Of a DNA stretch of 61,833 nucleotides, positions 49,094 through 57,912 are shown piece by piece (position 1 is the stretch's first letter; every line of letters begins with the position of its first letter). The notes below the pieces were generated by a model. The model searched no databases. It was not told the origin of the DNA and saw only the letters and a list, made by a program, of their open reading frames with translations. The translations under genes and the position numbers were made by a program. Origin of the DNA: a virus. The stretch is from positions 1 to 61,833 of the IMG/VR virus record IMGVR_UViG_3300044616_001723, one strand, 5' to 3'.

Positions 49094-50197
49094 TCAAGCG
49101 CTCTTTAGAGTTCCCACCGAATTCACACCGAGCCAACCATGCCGCGGTTCTGGTAGCTGCCGCACACGCAAACGCTCGGGAAGCTCGGCAAGATCACCGC
49201 CCTTTTTGTCTGCCAGCTTCAGGCGTCGTTTGTTGCCGTCGACGATGTCCACGGGGTTGCGCCCGGCCTGCTTCACGAAGCTGAAGACGTCGGCACGTTG
49301 GAATTGATCCAGCATCGATTGGATCGCCGCGTACTCACAATCGCGTGCGCGTGCTCCGCCGCTTTCTCCGCCGATGATGCCCCAATCGAGGAAAGACCCG
49401 CTGCCTTCGCACCAATGACATGCGCTGTCGAATGGATCGCCACCAACCGGGGACGCGACTTCACCCGCGCCAAACCCGCTGCACATTGGACACGAAAGCA
49501 GTCCGAGTCGATTCGACGTGCTTTCGATGTCTATGCCGAAGTCAATGTCCTCTAAAAGAGGCTCGAACGAGCCAAATCGAACGAATGCCGGCAGTTTCGC
49601 GAGCAGCGGCAATCGTTCTTCCGCGTCTCGCTTGGTCGATATCGAGACACCTTGCCACCAATTCTTCGGCGGCGAGATCTTCCAATTCTGCGGAATGATA
49701 TCCGCCATGAACTCGGGCCGCTTCGTGAGCAGCAAGAAGTCGAGGTTTGTGCATTTCTCGACAAGCTCGAAAAGCCGGCACCTTGCTTCGTCGCACACGC
49801 GTTGATTTCGTTGCACGGCCGCGATGTGCTCAGACGTCGGGACAATGCCATGCAGTTCGATCCACGCGTCGAATTCGCGCATCGGCATTTCTCCTACGTC
49901 GCCGAGGCTGTAGCAAAAGACGCGGTGTCTTTCCCCTTGGGCCAAGGCATCTTTGTCCCATTGCAGCGGCGCCTTCCACATTGCAGGCGACGCAAGCACG
50001 CGCGTGCCGAGGACACCCCACACGCCGAGCAATCCAGGATTTCTGTACGACATCGTCTCGGCGTAGCAGTTGTCGCATCCGCTCGTGTAAAATCCTTGTT
50101 TTGGATCGGTATCCACCCGAGCGACAAGCTTTTTGGTGCACCCACGCATACCGTTCAAGGTATGCGTGCACCATTCTATTTTGGAATTAGCTCCCAT
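49094..50197 (-). CDS. DUF5131 (phage Gp37/Gp68) family protein
   Basis: 367 residues. N-terminal KIEWCTHTLNGMRGCTKK and SGCDNCYAET give the Cys cluster of the family, then FLLLTKRPEFMADII, VSISTKRDAEERLPLL, FGSFEPLL, and the closing WGIIGGESGGARARDCEYA. A DnaJ-like double C-x2-C insert (CPMCSGFGAG...CHWCEGSG) is an extra. These radical-SAM-like proteins are common in phages with unknown function. AGGTGA before ATG 50197. Confidence 0.82.
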   Translation of the reverse strand: MGANSKIEWCTHTLNGMRGCTKKLVARVDTDPKQGFYTSGCDNCYAETMSYRNPGLLGVWGVLGTRVLASPAMWKAPLQWDKDALAQGERHRVFCYSLGDVGEMPMREFDAWIELHGIVPTSEHIAAVQRNQRVCDEARCRLFELVEKCTNLDFLLLTKRPEFMADIIPQNWKISPPKNWWQGVSISTKRDAEERLPLLAKLPAFVRFGSFEPLLEDIDFGIDIESTSNRLGLLSCPMCSGFGAGEVASPVGGDPFDSACHWCEGSGSFLDWGIIGGESGGARARDCEYAAIQSMLDQFQRADVFSFVKQAGRNPVDIVDGNKRRLKLADKKGGDLAELPERLRVRQLPEPRHGWLGVNSVGTLKSA

Positions 50198-50513
50198 CTG
50201 TTTCACCTGCATCCGCTCGCACGGGCCCAAGTCTTGCCGAGTTTGGCGTCCAAGCCCATTCCCAGACCGCCCCGTTGCCTTTTGCGATCGTCAGCTTCCC
50301 GTCGAGAAACCAGATCCCATCGTCGTCAGGCGTGCACTGAATCAATGCCGCTCTGCATTCGTCGGCAATCCCTTGCCAATCTCGCGGCAACAGCGTTTTG
50401 CGCTGCGGATCAATCGAAAAGCCTTGGCCTTCGTATTTGGCAAGAATTGCCCTCAATTGTTCAAGCCATTGAGGCACGCATGCGCACACGTTTGCTGTCG
50501 CGAGCCCGCCCAT
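50187..50513 (-). CDS. Hypothetical protein
   Basis: 108 residues. DECRAALIQCTPDDDGIWFLDG and WEWAWTPN. TAATG overlap upstream, 11-nt overlap downstream. No family recognised. Confidence 0.58.
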   Translation of the reverse strand: MGGLATANVCACVPQWLEQLRAILAKYEGQGFSIDPQRKTLLPRDWQGIADECRAALIQCTPDDDGIWFLDGKLTIAKGNGAVWEWAWTPNSARLGPVRADAGETDGS

Positions 50514-50920
50514 TACGGGCCTCCCGCTTCGCGACTCGCATCATGGTCGCTTCCCGCCGCCTTGCGCTTCTTGGGCCTGGCCTTCGCTTCGGCCTCGAGA
50601 GCCGCCACGAACTCGATCACGCGTTGAATGGCAGGCTTGTCGAGTCCGCGCACGGAAACCTCGCCCGAATGAGCAGCGAACGCCACCCAAAAGTCGCGCG
50701 CATCTTCTTCGTCGCGCGCCAAATGCTTGATAAGCAGCGCCGCCTTTTCTCGCGAAATAGATCCGGTTCCGCTTTCCAATGACGAAATGGCGCCTTTCTG
50801 GTTTTTGCTGCCAAACGCCAACTCGGACAATTCCGCCATCGTCAGGTTTTTTCGTTCGCGTCCGGCGCGAACCTGCGCGCCAAGTGCTTCGTACTTCTTT
50901 TTGGTAATGGTCGTTGTCAT
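50513..50920 (-). CDS. XRE-family HTH regulator
   Basis: 135 residues. HTH at about 10-55 (LGAQVRAGRERKNLTMAELSE; AISSLESGTGSISREKAALL) and a basic C-terminal half (ALEAEAKARPKKRKAAG). ATG 50920 with GAGGG. Candidate early repressor or regulator of the palindromic operators. Confidence 0.7.
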   Translation of the reverse strand: MTTTITKKKYEALGAQVRAGRERKNLTMAELSELAFGSKNQKGAISSLESGTGSISREKAALLIKHLARDEEDARDFWVAFAAHSGEVSVRGLDKPAIQRVIEFVAALEAEAKARPKKRKAAGSDHDASREAGGP

Positions 50921-50933
50921 GTTCATCCCTCGA

Positions 50934-51236
50934 TCAAAACGGAGCATCTTCGAGCGCAGCCTCTGCACGTGCCAAACCTCTCGATGTACGTGCGCCGTCG
51001 CCTTCTTGATTGCATTCTCCGCACGATGTAACCAGGTTTGTCGTGTCGTGCTTCCCGCCCTGGGCCCGTGGTACGAAGTGGTCTAGCTGCGGTTTCAGTC
51101 CGCTCTCGTGCGTTGCTTTCGGATCGAGCTTCTTGCGGCACCACACGCACCGCAATTTGTCCCGCAAAAGAATCGCACATCGCGTCGCGGGAGACATCGA
51201 CCACGACCAGCACCACGTCGAATTTCTATGACCCAT
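50934..51236 (-). CDS. HNH endonuclease
   Basis: 100 residues. RCVWCRKKLDPKA and SCGECN provide the zinc Cys pairs; LDHFVPRAQGGKHDTTNLV gives the H-x-N/H core. Start ATG 51236 after GGAG. May be a homing nuclease or act in packaging or replication, as in other phages. Confidence 0.8.
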   Translation of the reverse strand: MGHRNSTWCWSWSMSPATRCAILLRDKLRCVWCRKKLDPKATHESGLKPQLDHFVPRAQGGKHDTTNLVTSCGECNQEGDGARTSRGLARAEAALEDAPF

Positions 51237-51246
51237 GAGCAGGCTC

Positions 51247-52536
51247 CTACGCCGTTCTGCCGAGACGCCGGCGTCGCAATGGGCTGCCGCCTTCATCCGT
51301 TTCAATCGGGCGTCGCAATGAGCCGCCAGCGACCGGCGCTGGTGCTCTGCTCAAATGTTGTATCTCAATCGTGGCCACCTGCATCGGGCCGCCGTGGGAA
51401 AAGTCCACAACGACTTTTTCGCGATAGTCCTCGAACCGGACTATCTTTCCGCGCTTGTTTGCGTGTGCCGGATGATCTGACGCTACCCGAACGTATTCGT
51501 CTACCTCGAGTTCTTTGTCGCCTGTTTTCTGCGACGAAGCACCAACGTCTTGCGGCGCCGGCGACGACGCATCGTCGTCCACGCTAATGGCTTGCTCTTC
51601 GGGATCGACCTTCTTGCCCCATTCCACGCCATCGGGGCCGATAAGTCGTTGGCGGCATTCTTGGACAAGAAGCGAAAATAACGCCGGTGTGTTTTCTCCG
51701 AATGTCGACAATGCCGCATCAGTAAACCCGAAAAACACCAGCGAGTGCGCACGGATTAGGCTTTCTCCCATTGATGGCGTGGCAACTCGGATGCACACAT
51801 GCCGCCCATCGTGTCGACGGATCCTCTTGCCAAACGTGCACTTCAGCGTATGCCCGCTCTCGTACGCCATTTTGTACGGATCCAATTCGATCAGCCTTTG
51901 GATCTCCGCGGCACACTCGGCGACATCGCCATCGCTTCCTTCTGGGCCCGCAAAGATGATCGCCAAAACTTCTTCCTCTGGTGCCTGTTTGCTCAAATCA
52001 ACATTCCAAGCCGCATGAATTGCGGCCTTGATCATTTCGTGGAATGACGGCAATTCCTTCGCCACCACGTCAACCGCGCCCGAACCACTTCCGCCACCAC
52101 CCACCGGATCCGCCACTGGCGACTTCTCCGGTTCAGCCACCACATTCCCCGGCTCTTCGATGATCGCCCGCGTGCCCCTGCCGTCTCCGACCATTATCGT
52201 GATTCTACGGGTCGAGACGTTTTGCGCATCGGTATGCACGTTGTCCCAACGGACGCGTCCCACCGCGCCCGTATTCGGGCCATTGACGACACGCACGAGC
52301 GTTCCCATCGAGTAGCGTTTGTCGAACGCTTCGTTGCTTGCGCGGTCATCGTCCTTCGGTGCGTCTTTGGTCTTTTCCGTCCGCTCACTCCATGCGATGA
52401 ACCCGCGAGCGGCCCATAGCGCGGCTGTTTTTGCCGCATTCTGGATCAGCAGCGGGACCGATTTGTTTCCGCCCATGACCACGAGCCCGATAAGGCCGTG
52501 CAAAAATGCCATCATTCCGGTTTTTGATGCGCTCAC
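51247..52536 (-). CDS. Hypothetical protein with KOW-like motifs
   Basis: 429 residues. An N-terminal hydrophobic segment (MMAFLHGLIGLVVMGG) and AARGFIAWSERTEKTK. Two KOW-like segments: MGTLVRVVNGPNTGAVGRVRW (about 70) and EYVRVASDHPAHANKRGKIV near the C-terminus. GTG start in a GTGA overlap. May bind nucleic acid or the ribosome. Function unknown. Confidence 0.55.
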   Translation of the reverse strand: MSASKTGMMAFLHGLIGLVVMGGNKSVPLLIQNAAKTAALWAARGFIAWSERTEKTKDAPKDDDRASNEAFDKRYSMGTLVRVVNGPNTGAVGRVRWDNVHTDAQNVSTRRITIMVGDGRGTRAIIEEPGNVVAEPEKSPVADPVGGGGSGSGAVDVVAKELPSFHEMIKAAIHAAWNVDLSKQAPEEEVLAIIFAGPEGSDGDVAECAAEIQRLIELDPYKMAYESGHTLKCTFGKRIRRHDGRHVCIRVATPSMGESLIRAHSLVFFGFTDAALSTFGENTPALFSLLVQECRQRLIGPDGVEWGKKVDPEEQAISVDDDASSPAPQDVGASSQKTGDKELEVDEYVRVASDHPAHANKRGKIVRFEDYREKVVVDFSHGGPMQVATIEIQHLSRAPAPVAGGSLRRPIETDEGGSPLRRRRLGRTA

Positions 52537-52991
52537 GATTCGTCTCCATGCGTGGGTTCTTCCCACGGTATTCCGATGTTTTCTGCCGCCAATGGCAATG
52601 AAAAGATCCTGCTCTCCAATGCCGCAAGTTCGTCCGCCCCGATGCCCATGCAGACCATTTCGTCCGGCCAAATCTGCACCGATCCGTTCCATGGCCACAC
52701 GCCAGCAAAATCGCCATTCAGGCGCCACAACACGGCCACTTGCACAGGAACCACGCACGCCACCTCGAGCACCTTCATGGTGAAGGCAGCACCGATCCCA
52801 GCGCCCAACGTGGTTGCAGGTTGGCCACCTTCGTGCGCGTCCCACGCCATTGACGCGGCCAATCGTTCGAGCGCGTTCCGACGCACGAGCGGATCTGGAT
52901 CCTCTCCGTATCGGGCGGCATGCTCGTCATCGGCCCGCACCATCTCGGCGAGCGCCTCTGCAAGCGTGGGTTGGTCGGGTGAAATGTTCAC
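52533..52991 (-). CDS. Hypothetical protein, leaderless start
   Basis: 152 residues. GTG start 7 nt after the -10 of promoter I. N-terminal part helical (LAEALAEMVRADDEHAARY), C-terminal beta (VPVQVAVLWRLNGDFAG). First gene of the replication unit. No family recognised. Confidence 0.62.
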   Translation of the reverse strand: MNISPDQPTLAEALAEMVRADDEHAARYGEDPDPLVRRNALERLAASMAWDAHEGGQPATTLGAGIGAAFTMKVLEVACVVPVQVAVLWRLNGDFAGVWPWNGSVQIWPDEMVCMGIGADELAALESRIFSLPLAAENIGIPWEEPTHGDES

Positions 52992-52998
52992 GCCGCTA

Positions 52999-53055
52999 GA
53001 ACTAACCTAGCGCGTGACACGACGCAAGAGAAAAGTTACAACGAGTTGAACTTTT
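52999..53055 (-). promoter_or_regulatory. Promoter I with 25-bp palindromic operator
   Basis: Operator 53031-53055, 3 nt, -35 TTGCGT (53027-53022), 17-nt spacer, -10 TAGTTC (53004-52999), 7 nt to the GTG. Marks the border between tail-fibre genes and the replication unit. Confidence 0.8.
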
Positions 53056-53077
53056 TTTTGATCGCTGCTTTGCGTGG

Positions 53078-54085
53078 TCAGGATAACCCGACTGCGTATC
53101 CCACAGGGAAGGTCAGTCCAAGCAATATCGAGTCAAGCTGCAATCCAATTGCGGAATCGGATCCATACTCAGGAGTGAGCTTTGCGTAATATGTGTAGTT
53201 TACGCGGTCAACCGTATGGTTCGAACAGGTAACCTCGGTCCAATGAGAATCTCGGTATGGTTGAGCGGTCGCCGCCGAGCCATCAACATTTGTTCCCACG
53301 ACGGTTTCCGCGTGTGTCTCTACGTGCCGACGTATTACGCTGTACGTTGGCAAGTATTCAGGATCTGGGTTTGCCCCGGCTCCCTGCGAATTGAAGTTCA
53401 CGTTTGTCAGCACGGACTTATCAGGCAAATCCAACTGGATGTAGCATTCTGCTTCCGACGCGATCACGGCTTGCTTTGCTGTACCAGTGCTTGTGGGGAC
53501 CCAAGACTCGGCCCCACTTACGATTGCGCCACGCCAATGTAAAGGTGCAGAGCGATTGACAGATACAGCGGTCTTGAGTTTGAACGCATTTCCGTTGACG
53601 TAACCACTTGCATCGTACATCGCTATTGTGGTTGGCGTGGCGATCTGGTTGGCAGCATCGATTTTTGTTTTATCGGCTGCACTCATGCTGCCAGCCGCGC
53701 TCGTCGTTGCTGCCGAAATTCCGATAGTAGGCGAAAGCGCGGCGCCTGATTTCGTTATCGGTGCAGTGACAGAAACAGCGGTGACGTAGCCGAGCGCGTC
53801 CAGACCGTCGAGCTTCGCTTTGTCCGCCGCGCTCATAAAACCGGCAACCATCGTCGTCGCGAGTGCATGGAGCGCACCGCCAGCAAGGCTTCCGTGCTGA
53901 GCAACTGTAATTTCAGGCAATGAAATCACCGTCGAAGCAGTGGAAGGATCATCGTAAGCGATAAGTCCTTCGACTCTAATCTTTGCCCGTTCGGGAAGCT
54001 TATCGCCGATGTGGCTGACGATTACTCGGATTCCAAACAGGCGTCCGATCCATCTTGTGTAAATCGAACTTTCACCAGTGGCCAT
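53078..54085 (-). CDS. Tail fibre protein
   Basis: 335 residues. Two fibre repeats (GFMSAADKAKLDGLDALGYV; AGSMSAADKTKIDAAN) with intervening Ala/Thr/Gly stretches, and a beta-rich C-terminal receptor-type domain. N-terminal 60 residues likely attach to the baseplate. Start ATG 54085 with AGGAG; GTG 54091 possible. Last gene of the tail block. Confidence 0.72.
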   Translation of the reverse strand: MATGESSIYTRWIGRLFGIRVIVSHIGDKLPERAKIRVEGLIAYDDPSTASTVISLPEITVAQHGSLAGGALHALATTMVAGFMSAADKAKLDGLDALGYVTAVSVTAPITKSGAALSPTIGISAATTSAAGSMSAADKTKIDAANQIATPTTIAMYDASGYVNGNAFKLKTAVSVNRSAPLHWRGAIVSGAESWVPTSTGTAKQAVIASEAECYIQLDLPDKSVLTNVNFNSQGAGANPDPEYLPTYSVIRRHVETHAETVVGTNVDGSAATAQPYRDSHWTEVTCSNHTVDRVNYTYYAKLTPEYGSDSAIGLQLDSILLGLTFPVGYAVGLS

Positions 54086-54087
54086 GT

Positions 54088-54861
54088 TCACTCTTCTCCT
54101 ATTTTCGACCGCGAGAACAACACTCGCGGATGGAATACGCGGAGCCCTTGATCGGCGTATGTCGCCGCTGCTACCGCATTAAGGCCTTCTTCGCCTCGAA
54201 CGCCGATGACAAGTATGTCATCCGCGCCCCACGATGAATAGCTCAATGTGATCGACAGATCGTGCGCGGCCTCGTACGCCGTCACGTCAGGCTGCGCATC
54301 TTGTACCGTCGTGATCGACGTCATCAGCCCAAGATTTGACGTGGTCTGTTTCCACAGCCGAAGTATTGGCTGCTCGGCGGGCAGGTTGCCACCGCGTCCG
54401 CCGGCAGCCGGCTTGATATGCACCTTGACGCTCGTCAGGGTGCTCCCCGCTGGAACGCGCCACCTGAACGTCAGCCACGGCGCTGTCGGCGAAAGCGGGG
54501 AATACGCCTGTTTGTACGCCGGCCGTGGCGTAGTCGCTTCCTCTTCCGCTTCGGCCCACCACGACGCCGGATTGCGACTTGGCAGGCCATCGACGACACG
54601 TGGATACGAGCGGGCGCTTGGAGAGGCTACGCTTATGCCCGTCGCCCCCGCAAGCACCAACCCGCCTGAAAAAATAAACGTGCCGCTATTTTGCGGCGTT
54701 GGATGCGTCGAATCATGAAGAAACGTCGTGTACAAGTGGTCTGTTCGCCACTTCAATGCCTCGAAAGAGATGTTGAGGTTTGCCGCTGAACGGCTGTCGC
54801 CGTCAGTCGGTTTCACCACATCGTCTACCCAGGTCGGATCAAAAGATATCGACGTTGCCAC
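54088..54861 (-). CDS. Baseplate/fibre-attached structural protein
   Basis: 257 residues. N-terminal helical part (NLNISFEALKWRTDHLYTTF) and a beta C-terminal half with carbohydrate-binding-like strands (WLTFRWRVPAGSTLTSVKVHI). Between the gp48-like protein and fibre. Likely fibre base or receptor-binding accessory. No family recognised. Confidence 0.5.
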   Translation of the reverse strand: MATSISFDPTWVDDVVKPTDGDSRSAANLNISFEALKWRTDHLYTTFLHDSTHPTPQNSGTFIFSGGLVLAGATGISVASPSARSYPRVVDGLPSRNPASWWAEAEEEATTPRPAYKQAYSPLSPTAPWLTFRWRVPAGSTLTSVKVHIKPAAGGRGGNLPAEQPILRLWKQTTSNLGLMTSITTVQDAQPDVTAYEAAHDLSITLSYSSWGADDILVIGVRGEEGLNAVAAATYADQGLRVFHPRVLFSRSKIGEE

Positions 54862-54864
54862 GGC

Positions 54865-55713
54865 TCAAACCCCTTTCCAATATCGTGCGGTTTGCAGCCG
54901 CGTGAGTTCATTGTGATCGCCAACAATGATCGAATCGTTGGCCCATGTTCCGTCTGGCATGCCCGGCGTTCCCGCCGCTGCCGTATGATCGAAGCTACTC
55001 GGATCGAATGCCAAGACAATCCATTCGATCAATACATCTGCCGGTTTGAGCAGATCCGCCGTCTCGCGAGTACGTGTCGCGTATTCGAGGAATGCGTTCG
55101 TCCCGATCGTCGGGAAGTCGATCACTCCATCGAACCTGATCTTCGTCTCGCCAAACGTGCTCAGACCATCACCGAACGGGCCTTCGATTTCTGTCGCAAG
55201 CGCCGCCGGAACCCAAATAATGAGCCACGCGCGCTTTTGCTTATTGACGCCGTCCCAATCAAAGTTTGTCGGCGTCTGTACGTGTTCGACGAACGTGCCG
55301 TCTGAATTGCGAATTGTCCATCGTGCACTCGTCGTTCCACTCGCCCAACCGAAGTTTCTGACGAATGCCATCTTCGGCGGGTTCGGTCCCCAGACGGCCG
55401 CGATCATGCCCAAAACGACGCGCGTCCTTCCCGACGCGGCCCATATTTGCCGCCACAATGACGCACGCTGCATGTACGCTCGTGCGGTCTCGAAAAACCC
55501 CGGCGGAATGTTCCGGTCTTTCGAGATCAATGGGGGCGCATCGGCAGCGACGTCATCACCGAAAACGTCCAGAATGCCCATGCGCACGTCCGAAGCTGCG
55601 GACATGAGCACGTCCAAGACGAGCGCCCACGCGTCCATAAAGTCCCTGCCGGGGCCTTCGGCGAGCCAACCCGGCAAAGCTTCCTCATATTCGCGACTCC
55701 CGAGGATGCTCAC
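54865..55713 (-). CDS. Baseplate protein (Mu gp48/gpI-like position)
   Basis: 282 residues, directly after gpJ-type baseplate protein, where Mu carries gp48. N-terminal helical region with GWLAEGPGRDFMDAW; later beta strands (FGETKIRFDGVIDFP). Likely links baseplate and fibre. Family not confirmed. Confidence 0.52.
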   Translation of the reverse strand: MSILGSREYEEALPGWLAEGPGRDFMDAWALVLDVLMSAASDVRMGILDVFGDDVAADAPPLISKDRNIPPGFFETARAYMQRASLWRQIWAASGRTRVVLGMIAAVWGPNPPKMAFVRNFGWASGTTSARWTIRNSDGTFVEHVQTPTNFDWDGVNKQKRAWLIIWVPAALATEIEGPFGDGLSTFGETKIRFDGVIDFPTIGTNAFLEYATRTRETADLLKPADVLIEWIVLAFDPSSFDHTAAAGTPGMPDGTWANDSIIVGDHNELTRLQTARYWKGV

Positions 55714-56882
55714 TTGTCGATCCTTTCAATCGCGATCGACACGGACCCGAGCACAGGGACGCCGCTGGTGCTCACGCTCGTGTCCACGTCCACAGAATCG
55801 ACCAGGAATATCGCCGGATGCGCGGCCGATATGATCGCAACGATTTCCGCGACGTACACCTTGCCCGTCGCTTGCACGTTCGATTTGAAAAACCCGCCGA
55901 TTGGTGCCGTCCGGAAAAACTCGACAAGCAACACTTTCGCCAATGCGACAAGATCAACGTTCGCAGGAACAGACCCACGTTTGACGTACAGCGTTGCGGA
56001 AACGTTGACCACTACGTTCGTCGCGGACGCTACCGTTGCCGTCGTGCACAACGGTTCTACCTTTTCGACGATTGCCGTCTGGATCAGGGTGACGTCCGAT
56101 CCATCGACCGCCCCCGCGGGCCCCGCGATGTATATGGCCAGCGTGCCGTCTCCAAGCGGGGCAGGAATGTGCACCCGCGTGATCGGTATCGTTGACCCAT
56201 TAGAACGTTTCGTGCTGCGCGCGACGCGGTCGTAGGCGAGCTTGGGGCCGCCGTCCGAACGCTCCGCAGCAGCGCCGCGAGCTCGCACCCGAAGATCGGC
56301 ATCACGTTCCTGATCCTGTCCGACCCATGCACTTTGCTGAACAATGTGCAGGCCGATTTGATCCGAGACCACCTCGAGCGGATCGACGCCCTGGACGAGA
56401 ATCGAGCCGCTTCCGATTTCTTCGGCTCGAAAGAGGATGTCGGGAAGCGTTGGGTATGGGCCCGATCCGCTCCATGCAGCGAGATTGCCGCCAGTGACGT
56501 TCGTGTAAAACTTGCCATTGATTCCGCGCACGCGGATATCGCCAGCCGAAAAGCTGAACACGTCGCCATCGCGGTTCTCTATGTCGGCAAAGCCTTCGGA
56601 GAACGTTGCTTCGTACCGCAGCGTCCCATAGAGCGCGAACGCGACGAGCGTCAAAATATCGCCGACGCAATAATCGAGGAATGGTGCGGACAGGATCGGC
56701 AGAACGCCTTCGTTCCAAAGTTTGGCAATGATTCTGGCGATGATTTCCAGTATCGCATAAACCGGCTCTCCGGTTTGCCATGCCGTTGTCGGCAAACCGA
56801 TCACGACAGCCGCCTCGAAAAAGAGGTCTAGGATCTCTTGCTCGGATAGCGGTTTCAATACGTCGGTTATGGGGACAGCCAT
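55710..56882 (-). CDS. Baseplate J-like protein (Mu gp47-like)
   Basis: 390 residues. Contains the gpJ-like pattern: N-terminal helix (LSEQEILDLFFEAA), FSFSAGDIRVRG strand, RVRARGAAAERSDGG, and C-terminal TRVHIPAPLGDGTLAIYI and ATLYVKRGSVP. Forms the wedge of the contractile baseplate. ATGA overlap downstream. Confidence 0.82.
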   Translation of the reverse strand: MAVPITDVLKPLSEQEILDLFFEAAVVIGLPTTAWQTGEPVYAILEIIARIIAKLWNEGVLPILSAPFLDYCVGDILTLVAFALYGTLRYEATFSEGFADIENRDGDVFSFSAGDIRVRGINGKFYTNVTGGNLAAWSGSGPYPTLPDILFRAEEIGSGSILVQGVDPLEVVSDQIGLHIVQQSAWVGQDQERDADLRVRARGAAAERSDGGPKLAYDRVARSTKRSNGSTIPITRVHIPAPLGDGTLAIYIAGPAGAVDGSDVTLIQTAIVEKVEPLCTTATVASATNVVVNVSATLYVKRGSVPANVDLVALAKVLLVEFFRTAPIGGFFKSNVQATGKVYVAEIVAIISAAHPAIFLVDSVDVDTSVSTSGVPVLGSVSIAIERIDK

Positions 56883-57314
56883 TTAAGATTTGCCCTTCAA
56901 AAGCGAGACCTTATCACTCGTGAGAGTGAACGTCATTTGAAACGGTTCTCCCGTCCTCGGCACGACCGACAATCGAACCTTGACCATCGCGTCAGGCGTC
57001 CCGAGTCCAGTTACAGAAAACACCTTCGCTTCGGCCTGAAGAACACGCTCATCTTCTTCGGCCTGCGACTTCATGGCCAGCTCGAGCGTGCCGAGCGAGT
57101 CCGCAGTGATGCCCTTGCCGATCAAGTCTTCTAGATTCAGCCCGTGATCCGGGTCGGTGAAGTACGTGCCAGGATTCGTCGCAAATCTACGCGACAATGC
57201 ATTTGCGAGGATCTTTTGCCCCGCCGCGTCGTTTTCTTCCTCCGAACGCAGAACGGTCCACGCTGGATTGATCCCATCGGCATCTGCATCGAGCGTGATT
57301 TGGATGTTCGCCAC
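56883..57314 (-). CDS. Baseplate wedge protein (gp25/gpW/Mu gp46-like)
   Basis: 143 residues. PAWTVLRSEEENDAAGQKIL and a lysozyme-like helix pair typical of gp25; GTYFTDPDHGLNLEDLIGKG is the gp25 hallmark. Sits between spike and gpJ, as in Mu. Confidence 0.78.
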   Translation of the reverse strand: MANIQITLDADADGINPAWTVLRSEEENDAAGQKILANALSRRFATNPGTYFTDPDHGLNLEDLIGKGITADSLGTLELAMKSQAEEDERVLQAEAKVFSVTGLGTPDAMVKVRLSVVPRTGEPFQMTFTLTSDKVSLLKGKS

Positions 57315-57908
57315 TCATGCCCCCTTTATCTTCGTCGCCTTCGCGCCGATAGGGTAATTCTGTACAACGTTCGAAGCTGCCGTGGCGAGCAGCCCGCGGG
57401 CACTCGTGACGACTCCCATCGCCCCCACCAAAGGCCCCGGTGACGGTTCAATCAACGGCGTAGCCGCGACCATCCAAGCCTGCACCGAAGTCACATACGT
57501 ATTCAGCGACGACAGCCACGACGAGAACGGATTGAAGAGCATCACCGGCGAAGTGGACGCCGAGCCCTTCCCCTTGATCGTGACCTCATTTTCAACCTGA
57601 ATCGTGATCTCCGACGCCTCTTCATCGCCAAAAGAATGAACAAAAGGCGCGTTCGGATCCCCTCCCTCGAAAACGATCCAGACCGTTGTTCGATTATTGA
57701 TGCGCGATGTCATCCCCGGCGTGCCGTGCGACATTTCGCACGCCTTCAATGTGCGCAATCCGAGTTCTGCATTCACCGGCACAAGGTCCGGTTTTGCCGG
57801 CGGGTCTCCGATGAACCGCGCCCTGTACCGATAGATACCGTAGTACCTAACGCGTCCGAGGATTGCCTCTTCGACGAATTGGTCGATTTTCCTCTTGACA
57901 TCACTCAC
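57315..57908 (-). CDS. Baseplate spike protein (gpV/Mu gp45-like)
   Basis: 197 residues. N-terminal OB-like domain (YRARFIGDPPAKPDLVPV; GMTSRINNRTTVWIVFEGG) and a C-terminal Ser/Thr/Gly-rich part. Needle at the tip of the tail tube. Position and fold fit. Confidence 0.65.
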   Translation of the reverse strand: MSDVKRKIDQFVEEAILGRVRYYGIYRYRARFIGDPPAKPDLVPVNAELGLRTLKACEMSHGTPGMTSRINNRTTVWIVFEGGDPNAPFVHSFGDEEASEITIQVENEVTIKGKGSASTSPVMLFNPFSSWLSSLNTYVTSVQAWMVAATPLIEPSPGPLVGAMGVVTSARGLLATAASNVVQNYPIGAKATKIKGA

Positions 57909-57912
57909 GGTT

